Assembly (NCBI GenBank): GCA_002451165.1
Contig: DKBH01000040.1
Span: 13,547-41,224 of the forward strand
Source of the DNA: Nitrospiraceae bacterium UBA6905
GTDB taxonomy: Bacteria > Nitrospirota > Thermodesulfovibrionia > Thermodesulfovibrionales > UBA6898
Length of the DNA stretch: 27,678 bases
Direction of reading: 5' to 3'
The position numbers and the translations under genes were made by a program. Below, in pieces: positions 7,576 to 15,751 of this stretch (position 1 is the first letter of the stretch; each line of letters starts with the position of its first letter). Under the pieces are notes generated by a model. That model made no database searches. It was given only the letters and a program-made list of their open reading frames with translations, and was not told the origin of the DNA.

Positions 7576-7969
7576 TTACGTCGTATTACTCAGCCTGAGA
7601 TCCATCTCCAGGCATGCAATCAGACTGAATGACCGTTCCCATAACTGATCTCTAAATTGTCCGATAAAGGAAGGGGTCCTCGAGACATATGCGGCCAGCT
7701 GATAACGAATTGAGGACAGCCTCCCGTCACCTGCAACAGATCAGCGGCAAGTGACAGCCTCGCATGATCTTCCTCCGCAAGCGATAGCTGCATCCAGAAA
7801 TCGCTCTCTGCGGAAACAACCTCATACATTCTCGCCATATCAAGAAAACCGCTATTGCAAGCTCAACAGAACCGAGGAATTGCTTTCGTTGAGCAACATA
7901 TTGCCAGGTCATCTGTTCACATGAGTATATGCTAATTTTCTTGCAGTCCGAGGTCAGAAGAAAGAGCAT
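7576..7969 (-). pseudogene. Ferritin-like domain remnant with at least two frameshifts
   Basis: Three reading frames in turn carry parts of one ferritin-like helical protein. The first, ending near 7845, reads QRKQFLGSVELAIA. The second reads FLDMARMYEVVSAESDFWMQ and LSLAEEDHARLSLAADLL, with the EEDHA iron-ligand type motif. The third reads IGQFRDQLWERSFSLIACLE and ends at a TAA (7576-7578). The order E..IA..Y, FW..L..EE..HA, then a FRDQL-like helix is what I expect from stand-alone rubrerythrin-like proteins. Loss of one base near 7850 and a second shift near 7735 break it. The start is unclear: an ATG at 7969 is possible, without an RBS. Confidence 0.5.
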
Positions 7970-8165
7970 CTTCCGGGCCGCCTTACATTCAGCTTATCCG
8001 TCGTATGGGGACAATCATGATGCGACTAGGAAGCGTAGTACTGCTCTGCCCTGAAGCAGACCGTCCGCCACCGGCACGCGCTATCCAGCGCGGATTTACC
8101 CGTACCGTCCTGTTATGCTATGCTTTTCATGCTGTTATGAAAGATTTGTTACAAATGGTTTTGCC

Positions 8166-9980
8166 ATGGCACTGACCGGAGATTTATCACAATTACATAT
8201 CGCTGACATCATTCAGTTGATACATACAACTCGGAAGTCCGGCACCCTTACCGTAACTGGTGACAGAGGAGAAAGCCGGATCATATTCAGCAACGGATAT
8301 CTTGTCGGGGCCAGCCATCTCAGCAACCGCGTTCGGATCGGTACCGTGCTGGTAAAGATGCATGCTATCTCCGCTGATGATCTTAAAGAAGCGCTTGAAG
8401 TCCAGAAAAAGGCCGGAAAAGATAGGCAACCACTGCTCAGGACTCTTGTGCAGAGCGGTAAGATAACGAACGACGCTGCATTTAAGGGGCTCAAAAAGCT
8501 GATCGAAATAACCATCGTCGAGCTGATCAGCTGGACAGCGGGCACCTTTGTCTTCGATGACAAAGCCATCGACGTCTCCCCTGACTGCAGCTATCACCCC
8601 GGAGAGATGGAGCAGGAGACCAGTCTTGACGCCCAGATGGTGTTGATGGATGCTCTACGCGTCTTTGACGAGAGAGAACGTGATAAACAGTCCGGCCAGA
8701 AGGTTGCCTCATATGACACGATCTTTGCAGATGTGCTACCATCAGCAGAAACGGTAATTGCTGCAGGAAATAATTCGTCTATAACTGCCGACATACTGGG
8801 GCTTGCAGATCTCGATCAGCTGGAGAACAGGATACCCCCGTCCATAGCTCTGACCGAGATCTTCGACCCTGAGGAAATACATCGGCAAAAAATCCGTGAG
8901 ATCCTGACCGATTTTCCTGCTGATGGACAAGAATCGTTTGTTGCATTCCTGAAAACAGCGTCTGCCCATGCCATAACTGCCAAAAGTACCTCTCAACAGG
9001 AGGGCTCGAGCAGAGCTTTCATCCTCTTCAGTATGGACGCGCTTCTGACACACGCTGCCATGACTATCTGCAAGAACGACGGGATCCTGGTTTTTGCCAC
9101 CCGCGAAGAAGATGAACTCGTCCGCATTGTCAGCCGGTGTCAAGCCATAAACGTCATACCATCAATTGTTATCGATTCGCCGGAAAGCTTCGGCAGTGGA
9201 AATAAAGAAAGCATTACGGCACTGCAGCTCAGGATACGGAATAGATATCAGGGCGTTCGCATGATTCAGCTCGCAGCTGCGCAGGATTATGACTTTACGC
9301 TGCGCTCCTTTCGGGAGGGTATGCAGGTGGTCATTCCGAGGCCGCATAAAGTAGGTGACAAACAACAGTTCATAGCGGACATGATCATGTTTCTGGAGTC
9401 ATTCAGAATGCTTGCCCGGAGCTTCTTCTTGCATGAAACTGCCATTTCTTCGGGGACCTATGGAACACCGCAGCTTCTGGAGTTTTTCAGGTCTTTGCAG
9501 ACCCGTGATAAGCTTCGTGACGTTGCCGACTTGCTGTTCCAGTCGACATCTCAGGTATTTGAACGATCGATACTCTTTTCGGTACGGCCTGAAGACCTCT
9601 CCGTAGACCGCTCGTTCGGTGTGATATCAGAAAAAAATGACGGCCTTGGACCGGATGTGATGATGCGGATCCCTTTGGCTGGCTACTCTGTATTCCGCGA
9701 CGTCATCGAAGGGGGAGAACCGTTCTTCGGCGAAAGCGATGACGAGGTTTTACAGGAGCATCTTTTCGCAGAAATCGGCAGACCTCTCCGGCAGACGATC
9801 TTCCTTCTTCCGCTGAAGAGCTTCGGCCAGGTAAAGGCCCTGATCTATGGGGATTTCGGGAAGAAAAATGTACCACCGGTGTCCGTTGAAATATTCTGGA
9901 TTCAGGCACGGTATGCGGGCTTGGTGTTGGAAAATGCTGCATACCGCCAACAGATACTAATGACGAAACAGAGGCAATAA
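8166..9980 (+). CDS. DUF4388 (PATAN) regulatory protein with receiver- and GAF-like parts
   Basis: 604 aa from the ATG at 8166, where the family signature begins (MALTGDLSQLHIADIIQLIH, then RKSGTLTV and GRIIFSNG-like residues). Residues 1-95 form the DUF4388/PATAN domain and about 60-150 the GspE-N-like helical segment that often follows. Residues about 280-410 look like a degenerate receiver fold (NVIPSIVIDS, then VIPRP). The C-terminal 170 residues resemble a GAF domain. PATAN proteins occur with two-component systems and type IV pilus motility in cyanobacteria and deltaproteobacteria. pilT lies 46 bases downstream, so a role in controlling pilus retraction is likely but inferred. The start has no clear Shine-Dalgarno. 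Confidence 0.8.
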   Translation: MALTGDLSQLHIADIIQLIHTTRKSGTLTVTGDRGESRIIFSNGYLVGASHLSNRVRIGTVLVKMHAISADDLKEALEVQKKAGKDRQPLLRTLVQSGKITNDAAFKGLKKLIEITIVELISWTAGTFVFDDKAIDVSPDCSYHPGEMEQETSLDAQMVLMDALRVFDERERDKQSGQKVASYDTIFADVLPSAETVIAAGNNSSITADILGLADLDQLENRIPPSIALTEIFDPEEIHRQKIREILTDFPADGQESFVAFLKTASAHAITAKSTSQQEGSSRAFILFSMDALLTHAAMTICKNDGILVFATREEDELVRIVSRCQAINVIPSIVIDSPESFGSGNKESITALQLRIRNRYQGVRMIQLAAAQDYDFTLRSFREGMQVVIPRPHKVGDKQQFIADMIMFLESFRMLARSFFLHETAISSGTYGTPQLLEFFRSLQTRDKLRDVADLLFQSTSQVFERSILFSVRPEDLSVDRSFGVISEKNDGLGPDVMMRIPLAGYSVFRDVIEGGEPFFGESDDEVLQEHLFAEIGRPLRQTIFLLPLKSFGQVKALIYGDFGKKNVPPVSVEIFWIQARYAGLVLENAAYRQQILMTKQRQ

Positions 9981-9981
9981 C

Positions 9982-10006
9982 CCTGACAGACTGGGGCAGT
10001 GTCAGG
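9982..10006 (+). promoter_or_regulatory. Strong hairpin between the DUF4388 gene and pilT
   Basis: CCTGACA (9982-9988) pairs with TGTCAGG (10000-10006). An inner CTG/CAG can extend the stem across a two-base bulge, leaving a GGG loop. It is not followed by a T-run, so it is not a standard terminator. It may mark an mRNA processing or stability site within the operon. The pilT ribosome-binding site (AAAGGA) follows at 10015-10020. Confidence 0.45.
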
Positions 10007-10026
10007 AAATCGCGAAAGGAACAACG

Positions 10027-11094
10027 ATGGACAGTGCAACCTTTACCCAGATCCTCCAGATAGCATTTGAGAAAAAGGTCTCGGATATCCATTTCGAAGT
10101 GGGAGACCCCCCCATGTTCAGGGCACGGGGTCATCTGATCAGATCAAAACTCAACAGTCTGTCGAATAAGGACACGGAATTCATCGCTGCGACTGTTATG
10201 GAGCAGCACGGACGCAGTATGCCCGAGAACCTGAAGGAATTCGATACTTCCTTTACGCTGGCGGACGTGGGACGTTTTCGGGTGAGCATTTTCCGCCAGC
10301 GCAGCAATATCGGCATTGTGATGCGCGTCATACCTCACCATATCGGTTCATTTCAAGAGCTGAATCTTCCACCGGTCCTGGGAAAGATCACGCAGGCGCC
10401 GAATGGCCTGATCCTCGTAACCGGACCTACCGGGAACGGAAAATCCACTACGCTAGCATCTATGATACGGTATATTAATGACAATTTTCAGTTCAATATC
10501 ATCACGATCGAAGATCCCATTGAGTTTCTTTTCACTTCCAGTAAGAGCTGCATCATCCAACGTGAGGTAGGCATTGATACCGACAGTTTCAGCGGAGCGC
10601 TGAAGGCAGCCATGCGCATGAATCCCGACGTCATCATGGTGGGGGAGATGCGCGACCTCGAGACCATCGACTCGTGCGTTAAAGCAGCAGAGACAGGACA
10701 TCTAGTGCTCTCAACCCTCCATACCCATAATGCCGCTTCGACCATCAACCGGATCGTAGGACATTTCCCCCCCGACGCGCAGGAAAACATCCGCCACAGG
10801 CTGGCTGAAATACTCCTGGCAACAATCTCGCTGCGGTTGGTGAGGAACAAGAGCGGTGAATCCGTACTGCCGGTCCTGGAAGTCATGCACGTCACCTCGA
10901 CCATCAAGGCTTGCATACGTGACAATCATCTCGAAGAGATAGAACAGTATATCGAAAAAGGGCGTGATGAATATCACATGCAGACCATGGACCAGCATCT
11001 GATCCAACTCTGCAGGGATGACGTCATAACCCTAGACGAGGCTAAGCGTATCTCACACTCGACCGATCTGGAGCGAAAACTGATGTACTTTTAA
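10027..11094 (+). CDS. pilT: Type IV pilus retraction ATPase PilT
   Basis: 355 aa, the usual PilT/PilU length. The N-terminal PAS-like domain (KKVSDIHFEVGDPP) is followed by the RecA-like ATPase: Walker A GPTGNGKST (133-141), Asp box IEDPIE (161-166), Walker B DVIMVGEMRD (201-210) and His box LSTLHTHNA (229-236). A C-terminal IKACIRD matches the AIRNLIRE retraction helix position. PilT depolymerises pilin at the inner-membrane base and powers twitching. The RBS AAAGGA lies six bases before the ATG. No other pilus gene is present in the window. Its partner here is the DUF4388 regulator upstream. PilU is an alternative name for this paralogue group. Confidence 0.92.
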   Translation: MDSATFTQILQIAFEKKVSDIHFEVGDPPMFRARGHLIRSKLNSLSNKDTEFIAATVMEQHGRSMPENLKEFDTSFTLADVGRFRVSIFRQRSNIGIVMRVIPHHIGSFQELNLPPVLGKITQAPNGLILVTGPTGNGKSTTLASMIRYINDNFQFNIITIEDPIEFLFTSSKSCIIQREVGIDTDSFSGALKAAMRMNPDVIMVGEMRDLETIDSCVKAAETGHLVLSTLHTHNAASTINRIVGHFPPDAQENIRHRLAEILLATISLRLVRNKSGESVLPVLEVMHVTSTIKACIRDNHLEEIEQYIEKGRDEYHMQTMDQHLIQLCRDDVITLDEAKRISHSTDLERKLMYF

Positions 11095-11161
11095 CTGACA
11101 GATACCTCGAGAAGCGTTATACGAGATATATACTTTTCTTTGGACATTGCTCGTTCATCCA

Positions 11162-11587
11162 CTACTTTCCTAATGCCTGCTCGAGGTCCATGGCATGCTC
11201 CTGCTCCATGGCAAGGATGAGCCTCAGCTGCTGGGCAAGATGATATCGGTTCAGTTCCTCCGCCTGCCGGATCCGCTGGATATACCGAGCAATGGCGTCA
11301 TTCTCTCCGGCGAGATCCTGCTTTAACATGGTTACGCTGTCCCTTGAGACCTTTGCCGGCGGCATAGAGACCGTCGGAATACCACCCAGATAATCGATCT
11401 GTGATGCGAGGATGATCGCATGCTGGAGTTCCTCCTGGGCATGAATGGCCAGCTCCTTCTGGATGCTCTGGTACATAGCGCCTTTGATTGTTCCCTGATG
11501 CTGAGTGTACTGCACGATCGCAGTATATTCAAGGCCGAGGTCCTTGTTCAGCAGATTTAAGAGCTCCTTCTTTGTTATTTTCGCCAT
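11162..11587 (-). CDS. Ferritin-like / bacterioferritin-type protein
   Basis: 141 aa, one four-helix ferritin fold. Iron ligands are visible as E20 (DLGLEY), E53xxH56 (EELQHA), E95 (AGENDA) and E128xxH131 (MEQEHA), the normal pattern of a diiron site. No heme-ligand Met is obvious, so a bacterioferritin name is not assured. Such proteins store iron or remove peroxide. The start at 11587 is set by GAGGAGG six bases upstream (complement of 11594-11600); an upstream ATG at 11602 is overlapped by that site. It converges on pilT, which ends 67 bases away. Confidence 0.85.
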   Translation of the reverse strand: MAKITKKELLNLLNKDLGLEYTAIVQYTQHQGTIKGAMYQSIQKELAIHAQEELQHAIILASQIDYLGGIPTVSMPPAKVSRDSVTMLKQDLAGENDAIARYIQRIRQAEELNRYHLAQQLRLILAMEQEHAMDLEQALGK

Positions 11588-11742
11588 TCTTATCCTCCTC
11601 AACGGTAATATATTCCCTCATGTCACCATATGTAACCCTATTTATCATGATTTTCGCAAGGCGTCAAGGGCGCATGCCGGCACTGTCATCTATCAGCAGA
11701 AAAATGAAGAAAATTTAATGGTAATACGTGCGACCGTACGAT

Positions 11743-11748
11743 TATAAT
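11743..11748 (+). promoter_or_regulatory. Perfect -10 box abutting the 11754 gene
   Basis: TATAAT at 11743-11748 ends five bases before the ATG at 11754, so transcription would start at or within the first codon. No ribosome-binding site precedes this ATG. I see no convincing -35. Confidence 0.4.
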
Positions 11749-11753
11749 TATAT

Positions 11754-12098
11754 ATGGTTAGTAATAAAATACTTTTATCTCTCTGTCTCCCGCTCTTGAT
11801 TTTGGCAGCAGTATTTTTCTCCCTTCCTTCCGAGGGGTTAGCAGGACCACAGTCCGAGGACCAGAATACTGCAGTGTCATTCCTTCATCTTGCTGCGGTG
11901 GGCCCTGCTGTTTACGGGAAGAGTTCAGCTGAGGAAAAGACCGGAAAAAGTGAGACCTCCCATGCGATCAGCGTACCTTTGGCTCAGAACCTCGATGCCT
12001 TTTTCGATTTCAGCCAGGGAGAGCTTGATGATGTTGCTCAAAAGAAAACTTCCCCTGATTTCCGTACGTTTTTCGGTTTTCATATCACGCTGAAATAG
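11754..12098 (+). CDS. Small secreted protein of unknown function
   Basis: 114 aa. Residues 1-30 form a clear signal peptide (KILLSLCLPLLILAAVFFSL, cleavage likely after GLAG or ALA-like residues near 30). The mature part is polar, with AVSFLHLAAVGPAVYG and FFDFSQGELDDVAQ, and ends in FRTFFGFHITLK. There is no known motif. It stands alone and its start lacks a Shine-Dalgarno; a TATAAT box lies just before it. It may be exported to the periplasm. Downstream, 12099-12298 holds no other gene. Confidence 0.55.
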   Translation: MVSNKILLSLCLPLLILAAVFFSLPSEGLAGPQSEDQNTAVSFLHLAAVGPAVYGKSSAEEKTGKSETSHAISVPLAQNLDAFFDFSQGELDDVAQKKTSPDFRTFFGFHITLK

Positions 12099-12242
12099 CG
12101 ATTTTGTTTGTATCTTCTCGCCTGGCTCGCGCCTTAGGCCTATCTCTCGCCGCCAGATATAGAGAGCCTGCTGATGTAAGGAAAAGGGCTTCGGAAAAAT
12201 CCCCCAATCTTTAGAAAGCATGCGAGACTTCGCTTGATGGAC

Positions 12243-12277
12243 AAAAAAGGCTTTTCAGTGGCGGCCTACGACACTGA
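12243..12277 (-). terminator. Possible terminator of the cytochrome c-DUF445 operon
   Basis: On the minus strand TCAGTG and CACTGA form a six-base-pair stem with an 11-nt loop, followed after seven bases by a run of six Ts. It lies just beyond the DUF445 stop codon. The gap before the T-run makes it imperfect. Confidence 0.35.
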
Positions 12278-12298
12278 CATGCGCGGGAATACTCCTTG

Positions 12299-13192
12299 TC
12301 AGCGGGAAAATGCACCCATGATAAGCAGAAGACCTCCGGTAAAGAGCATACCGAGGAGCACACCGAAGACTTCCAGCCAAACCAGATGAGCACGGATATT
12401 CTCCTCGATGATATCGCGCACCTGCGCAGGCTCATATGTGGAAAGTCGGTCGACCACCATTTCTCTGATATTAATTTTCTCGAACAGCAACTGCACTAAA
12501 GATTTTTCTGTCGCATAATGCTTCATCAGGATCTCATTACGCGGCATAAAGAGAAAATCTTCCAATGTTCCTATACGTTGAATAGTCTTTGCGAGCATCT
12601 GTCTTGATATCTTAAACCCGGACAGCCGCGATCCCAGCTCCGCGAGGATGGTATCGGTCATCTCCTCATATTCCTTGATACCCGTCACATTCAGAAATTT
12701 TCCGAGGAACCCCAGGTTGCTTCTGAGGCCGCCGGTTATCTCATTACGGACCTTATCCGATCTCAGGTACTCCATAACATCATCACGAAACTCATCGATC
12801 AGGCTATTCAGAATCTTTTCGGCCTTCTCTATCTTTACCGGCTGAAGCAGTTTCCGAAGCTCTTCCTGTATCATTTCGCTGTTAATGAGGTGGGACTCAA
12901 CAGTCCGGGCAAGGGAATGGATGATCCGGTAGTGTTCCTTCAGAAGGACTCCAGAACCAGGGAGGTACCACCGCCGTTCGAATAACATCGTAATGGCGAT
13001 TCTGTTAGTGACACCGCCGATGAACCCTCCCAGGAGCACCTGTATGATCACCGCGGAATAGGCGAGTTCCACATCCGCAGCCGACGCAAGGAGAAGAAAA
13101 GCAAGGCAAACAAATACTAGAAGATTCAGATAGGGAGCGACCTGGCGTACCGCCTTAGCCATAGCACGGCTCATATGAGCAATTCGCAGCAT
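12299..13192 (-). CDS. DUF445 family membrane protein
   Basis: About 297 aa. Two N-terminal membrane segments (LNLLVFVCLAFLLLASA and VIIQVLLGGFIGGVTNRIAI) include the DUF445 signature GGxxNxxAI next to the second helix. A long soluble region (about 70-270) full of charged helices follows, and a C-terminal hydrophobic helix (VFGVLLGMLFTGGLLLIMG) closes the chain. DUF445 proteins (YheB/YjiN relatives) sit in the inner membrane; their function is unknown. The ATG at 13192 is preferred, but GTG 13198 and ATG 13174 are possible since no strong RBS is seen. It follows the cytochrome c gene by 44 bases, so the two are likely co-transcribed. Confidence 0.85.
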   Translation of the reverse strand: MLRIAHMSRAMAKAVRQVAPYLNLLVFVCLAFLLLASAADVELAYSAVIIQVLLGGFIGGVTNRIAITMLFERRWYLPGSGVLLKEHYRIIHSLARTVESHLINSEMIQEELRKLLQPVKIEKAEKILNSLIDEFRDDVMEYLRSDKVRNEITGGLRSNLGFLGKFLNVTGIKEYEEMTDTILAELGSRLSGFKISRQMLAKTIQRIGTLEDFLFMPRNEILMKHYATEKSLVQLLFEKINIREMVVDRLSTYEPAQVRDIIEENIRAHLVWLEVFGVLLGMLFTGGLLLIMGAFSR

Positions 13193-13236
13193 GAACACCC
13201 ACCGAGCTTCCCTCCATGCCTCGTTATAAGAAGCCG

Positions 13237-13659
13237 TTATTGTTTCTTTAGGCTTCTGATAAAAGCTACGATCTTCCAGATCTCGTCGTCCTTCAGGTCA
13301 CTGCTCCACGACGGCATGCCCCCCGGTCGGCCGTTAGAAATGGTCGAGAAAATCTGGGCATCGGAGCCACCACAGAGCCAGTCATTGTCCGTAAGGTCGG
13401 GTCCACTGCCTCCGGTTCCGTCCCCGTGACACTCTGCGCAGTTCCGGTCGAAGAGTTTCCTGCCTTCGGCTATAGCCTCGGCATCGCCGATATAGGGGCA
13501 GGTGACTTCAGACTTGGCAGGCGGCTGGTTTACTGCAAATGCCTTCCCGACAAGATATCCATAAAGGGCAAGAAAGGGCTGGATCACTATCCCGATAACC
13601 ATACCGAACACTATTATCCTCTGCCTGCGGCCACCGTCGAATCTTTTTGCAGTCATCAT
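13237..13659 (-). CDS. Membrane-anchored class I cytochrome c
   Basis: 140 aa with an N-terminal anchor helix (about 14-38, RIIVFGMVIGIVIQPFLALY) and a single class I cytochrome domain. Heme is attached at C74-A-E-C77-H78, with a likely axial Met at M115 (GGMPSW), and the C-terminal helix EIWKIVAFIRSL is typical. It should lie on the outer face of the inner membrane and carry electrons between membrane complexes. The ATG at 13659 is seven bases from a GGAGG (complement of 13666-13670), which favours it over TTG 13662. A strong promoter lies at 13763-13790. DUF445 follows. Confidence 0.88.
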   Translation of the reverse strand: MMTAKRFDGGRRQRIIVFGMVIGIVIQPFLALYGYLVGKAFAVNQPPAKSEVTCPYIGDAEAIAEGRKLFDRNCAECHGDGTGGSGPDLTDNDWLCGGSDAQIFSTISNGRPGGMPSWSSDLKDDEIWKIVAFIRSLKKQ

Positions 13660-13762
13660 CAAAATCCTCCTTTGAAAGTATTATATGTGCTGCTGCATCC
13701 CAAAAATCGGGACGGTCCTGCCCAGATGCTTCGAGAAGACTATTCTCCAACAGACATTGTTT

Positions 13763-13790
13763 ATTATACCGCGCATCGCTATTCTCTCAA
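13763..13790 (-). promoter_or_regulatory. Sigma70-type promoter for the cytochrome c-DUF445 operon
   Basis: Minus strand TTGAGA (complement of 13785-13790), 16-nt spacer, perfect TATAAT (complement of 13763-13768). The predicted start is near 13756, leaving a leader of about 95 bases. The rest of the 306-base gap between this operon and the kinase gene (13660-13965) holds no gene. Confidence 0.6.
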
Positions 13791-13965
13791 AATCTGGTCA
13801 GGTATGTTTCAAGCCAAACATGTCTCTACCACAAATGTTTCGCGTTCTTGCCCTATGCCTCGCGATGCAATCCGTACTAAGATGAGTGAAATCCCTGCCG
13901 TGTATATCCGAGAGAATACCTTCAATCCCTCACATTAATTGCTGACACCAATGGTGCAACCAATA

Positions 13966-15465
13966 TTACGGTGATGTGTCCGCAAGTTCTTTTTCAGACC
14001 AGCGGGAGGGAAAGGAGAGCCTGAAAATAGTCCTTCCCGGTGTGCTTTCTACGGTTATGATCCCCCGGTGCTCTTCAATGATCTGCTTCGTTATGGGAAG
14101 GCCCATCCCTATTCTGCGTCTTTTCAAGCTGTAGAATAGATCGAATATCTTTTTCATATTCTCAGGAGAAATACCTTTACCATTATCTGCCACGCTGATA
14201 AAAATGCGATCCTCTTCAACACCTGTCTCGACCGTTACACTCCCTCCCTCGGGTGCGGCCTCCACGGCATTCTTCAGAATATGGAGGATTGCCACCCTAA
14301 GAAGCTGCCTGTTTGCCATGCATCGAGGAGGCGTTTCCGACAGCTTTAGAGTTATCGTAATATCTCTGATCTTGCGCTCCTCTTCTACAAGCGGCAAAAT
14401 ACTTTCCATCATCTCATTCAGGTCTTCCATCTTGAACATGATATGTCGCGTCTTCAGGATCGATTCATAGTCGCTCACAATGGCTTCGAGATTATCCGCC
14501 TCGGGAACTATAAATGAGAGTTTCTCTCTGACCGGAAGAGAAAGGTCCTCCCGTTTCAGGAGCCGTTTTATCGTACCGGCCACCGCTGTTGCCGGATTTC
14601 TCACCCGGTCTGCCACACTGAGCGCCAGCAGATTCATGGCACGCTCTGAAATCATCGTTTCCATATCGTGATTCATATTGAGGACTTCGAGGTTAATATT
14701 CTCGATCCGCTGCTTTTCCGCATCTATCTGGTTATAGAGCTTAGAGAACCTGACGTTGATCACCATAAGGATCACCGTTCCGATGAGGACATAGATTCCC
14801 ACAAAAAAGGCCACGATCTTTCGCGCAGCAGCAAGGGGCACCCCTATGGGGATATACACGAACGTCGCATCAACAAGATCGTTTTCTTTTTGATGAAAAC
14901 CGGCTGTCGTTCCATAGACTGCTATCAGTTCCGGTGGGGCTGCCAGCGGGTCGCCATGACACATGAGACAATCAGAACTGAAAGGTACACCGGGGCGAGC
15001 AATGACATAATAATCTTCTCCGTCCTTTTCAACCAGGCCTCGCCATTCCTTGTTCATCCTGTTTCGGTCAAATAATTCTATGATGCCACTCTCAAAGGTG
15101 TCGGCCATGTTCTGAGGTTTTTTTTTCGGATTTAAAGAGGCATTTTTGTAGATATAATGTGGGAGATCATGCATGACCCCTGCTGCAACCTGGGATGATA
15201 CATATGAGCGCGACATCCCCTGAACAATGAACCTGCCGGGCATTTCCCGGTAAAAGACCGGCCGCAATTCCTCTGCCACGTAATGCTTTATGGACCCTAT
15301 GGCAGACAGATACAACCGGCCTGTATTGTATACGGCCCGGATAGCATTTTCCTTCACAATCACATAGGTTGTAACCGATATTGCTGGGAGTGCCACGAAG
15401 TGGATCATCAGGAGTATGACGGTGAACTTCCGCTTGGGATTCAACTCTTTGAGGATCTGCTTCAT
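13966..15465 (-). CDS. DUF3365 heme-type sensor kinase lacking the phospho-acceptor His
   Basis: 499 aa. An N-terminal membrane helix (14-37) and a second at about 216-237 enclose a periplasmic DUF3365 (Tll0287-like) domain with a heme motif C166-L-M-C169-H170. The cytoplasmic part has the N box (HILKNAVEAA, N399), G1 box (D427NGKG) and a GMGLPITKQI lid, so the ATPase domain looks intact. The H box reads LSVADRVRNPATAVAG: the place of the usual phospho-His is D286. The RNP that follows the His in normal kinases is kept, so the domain is homologous but altered. It may pass signals through another protein or act as a pseudokinase. Start ATG 15465 has a GAAGGG nine bases upstream; GTG/ATG further upstream are less likely. 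Confidence 0.85.
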   Translation of the reverse strand: MKQILKELNPKRKFTVILLMIHFVALPAISVTTYVIVKENAIRAVYNTGRLYLSAIGSIKHYVAEELRPVFYREMPGRFIVQGMSRSYVSSQVAAGVMHDLPHYIYKNASLNPKKKPQNMADTFESGIIELFDRNRMNKEWRGLVEKDGEDYYVIARPGVPFSSDCLMCHGDPLAAPPELIAVYGTTAGFHQKENDLVDATFVYIPIGVPLAAARKIVAFFVGIYVLIGTVILMVINVRFSKLYNQIDAEKQRIENINLEVLNMNHDMETMISERAMNLLALSVADRVRNPATAVAGTIKRLLKREDLSLPVREKLSFIVPEADNLEAIVSDYESILKTRHIMFKMEDLNEMMESILPLVEEERKIRDITITLKLSETPPRCMANRQLLRVAILHILKNAVEAAPEGGSVTVETGVEEDRIFISVADNGKGISPENMKKIFDLFYSLKRRRIGMGLPITKQIIEEHRGIITVESTPGRTIFRLSFPSRWSEKELADTSP

Positions 15466-15542
15466 TGGTCTGCACCCTTCTCTCCCGCGATCCTTGACAC
15501 TACCTGCGCAATACTCAGCGGGACGCATGATATATATAGCAG

Positions 15543-15571
15543 ATTGTACCGCATTCGACTGCCGGTGAAAA
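15543..15571 (-). promoter_or_regulatory. Candidate promoter for the sensor kinase gene
   Basis: Minus strand TTTTCA (complement of 15566-15571), 17-nt spacer, TACAAT (complement of 15543-15548). The leader to the ATG at 15465 would be about 70 bases. The remaining gap to the metallo-hydrolase gene shows no coding frame. Confidence 0.45.
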
Positions 15572-15751
15572 GAAGATTTAGAGTGCGGCTGGGGTGACTA
15601 CCCTATTCGAATGTCAGTATCACATCGATAATTTATTGTCGAGGGAGGCAACGAGATTGTTTATAGACGGTTGCTTGTCTCATATCTCACACGATCTTGT
15701 CAAAGGCATGCACTTCCGCAACGATAGGGAGAGACCGAACCCTCAACACAA

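Noticed and set aside
9703..10134. 143-codon minus-strand frame across the DUF4388-pilT junction
   Set aside because: It covers two well-supported plus-strand genes and its sequence is Pro/Arg/Ser-rich in the way of antisense translations.
11332..11532. 66-codon minus-strand frame inside the ferritin-like gene
   Set aside because: It is in an alternative frame of a gene with all iron ligands in place; Arg/Ser-rich composition fits an out-of-frame read.
14668..15075. 135-codon plus-strand frame inside the sensor kinase gene
   Set aside because: It is antisense to the transmembrane and heme-sensor part of the kinase and has no RBS.
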